A stretch of DNA of 64,000 nucleotides from Hallerella porci (lineage in GTDB: Bacteria > Fibrobacterota > Fibrobacteria > Fibrobacterales > Fibrobacteraceae), in the NCBI RefSeq assembly GCF_003148885.1, contig NZ_QGHD01000009.1:1-64000 (forward strand). Reading direction: 5' to 3'. This document shows positions 63,793 through 64,000 of this stretch, in pieces. Under the pieces are notes generated by a model. The model was given only the letters and a program-made list of their open reading frames with translations. It did not search any database and was not told the origin of the DNA. The position numbers and the translations under genes were made by a program. Position 1 is the stretch's first letter. Each line of letters starts with the position of its first letter.

Positions 63793-64000
63793 ATGCTGAA
63801 TTTTTTACAAAGTGAATTGTTTCAAAAAGTGCGAAAAGTTTTGCCCGCAGCCTCTTTCTTCGGAGGCTTTACGTGGGATTCCATTACTCTCGGCAAATTG
63901 GTGCAGACTTCGGACTTGGCGATACTTCTTTTGTATTATCTCGCTTCTCTCGTTTTCTTAATTCTTCTCGCCGCCGAACCGGGAAAATTTTTAAACCGCA
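63793..64000 (+). CDS. membrane protein, 5' part only
   Basis: 69 codons to the window edge, reading MLNFLQSELFQKVRKVLPAA at the start. FFGGFTWDSITLGKLVQ and the hydrophobic LAILLLYYLASLVFLILLAA look like the beginning of a polytopic membrane protein, perhaps of the DUF2914/DUF5924 kind, but the sequence is too short to settle it. Coding is supported by the open frame and host-like codon use. Confidence 0.6.
   Translation, partial: MLNFLQSELFQKVRKVLPAASFFGGFTWDSITLGKLVQTSDLAILLLYYLASLVFLILLAAEPGKFLNR

Noticed and set aside
1-64000. CRISPR arrays, tRNA or rRNA genes, transposases and prophage genes
   Set aside because: No regularly spaced repeats, no complete tRNA-like folds and no transposase, integrase or phage structural motifs were seen on either strand.

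Overview
The window looks like chromosomal DNA of a Fibrobacter-type bacterium (phylum Fibrobacterota, Fibrobacter or Hallerella relatives). The best marker is the C-terminal FISUMP domain (Fibrobacter succinogenes major paralogous domain, with GTQTWMAMNLNY and VCPAGWHLPT) in the protein at 62110-63780. Serine-rich lipoprotein linkers, DUF3332 and large repeat lipoproteins agree with this. Assignment below phylum is inference. I see no rRNA, tRNA or CRISPR array.

Layout. 51-9499: a broken or phase-variable secreted protein with a ten-base C tract, then core genes (rpiA, a SlyD-like FKBP, metallophosphatase, rlmH, M32 carboxypeptidase, TtcA-like, lrgAB, B12-type radical SAM). 9500-10530: a gene-free kilobase with repeats, terminators and two related structured elements. 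10531-14450: an AT-rich restriction-modification island (D12 adenine methylase, McrB-like motor split by a frameshift, LlaJI-like nuclease). 14580-33375: envelope lipoproteins, a phosphopantetheinyl transferase, a 1744-residue repeat lipoprotein, ybbR-tsaD, a SurA-like/SurA/FtsE operon, HrpA and DUF3332.

33654-36989: a membrane-tethered sugar-binding protein co-transcribed with a Cache-HAMP-GGDEF diguanylate cyclase, with no transporter genes; I read it as a sensory pair. 37357-38884: two tandem paralogous membrane proteins of unknown function and a divergent soluble protein. 38823-45091 (minus strand): a surface-glycan operon with two FdtA-like cupins, an FdtB-like aminotransferase, a hexapeptide acetyltransferase, a FemAB-like acyltransferase, a flippase and two glycosyltransferases, suggesting a 3-amino-3,6-dideoxyhexose. 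45113-51329: an expansin-like lipoprotein, an unknown coiled-coil/HicA-like protein, dinB, uvrC and an outer-membrane protein.

51432-55749: inositol monophosphatase, two tandem neurotransmitter:sodium symporters and a LytTR response regulator. 55838-60922: a second glycan operon (flippase, LicD, HisC-like enzyme, LicC-like cytidylyltransferase, DXD glycosyltransferase) that looks built to add a phospho-amino group to a glycan. 60912-64000: a degenerate-GGDEF membrane protein, the FISUMP protein and the start of a membrane protein running off the edge.

Two signals cross gene boundaries. First, six genes have a TATATT-like -10 box exactly six bases before the ATG and no Shine-Dalgarno, which predicts leaderless mRNAs. 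Second, the two elements before the restriction island share a highly conserved loop, closing stems with compensatory changes and a long-range pairing; they may be an undescribed RNA or a pair of miniature mobile elements. No computation was run; family names come from motif recognition.
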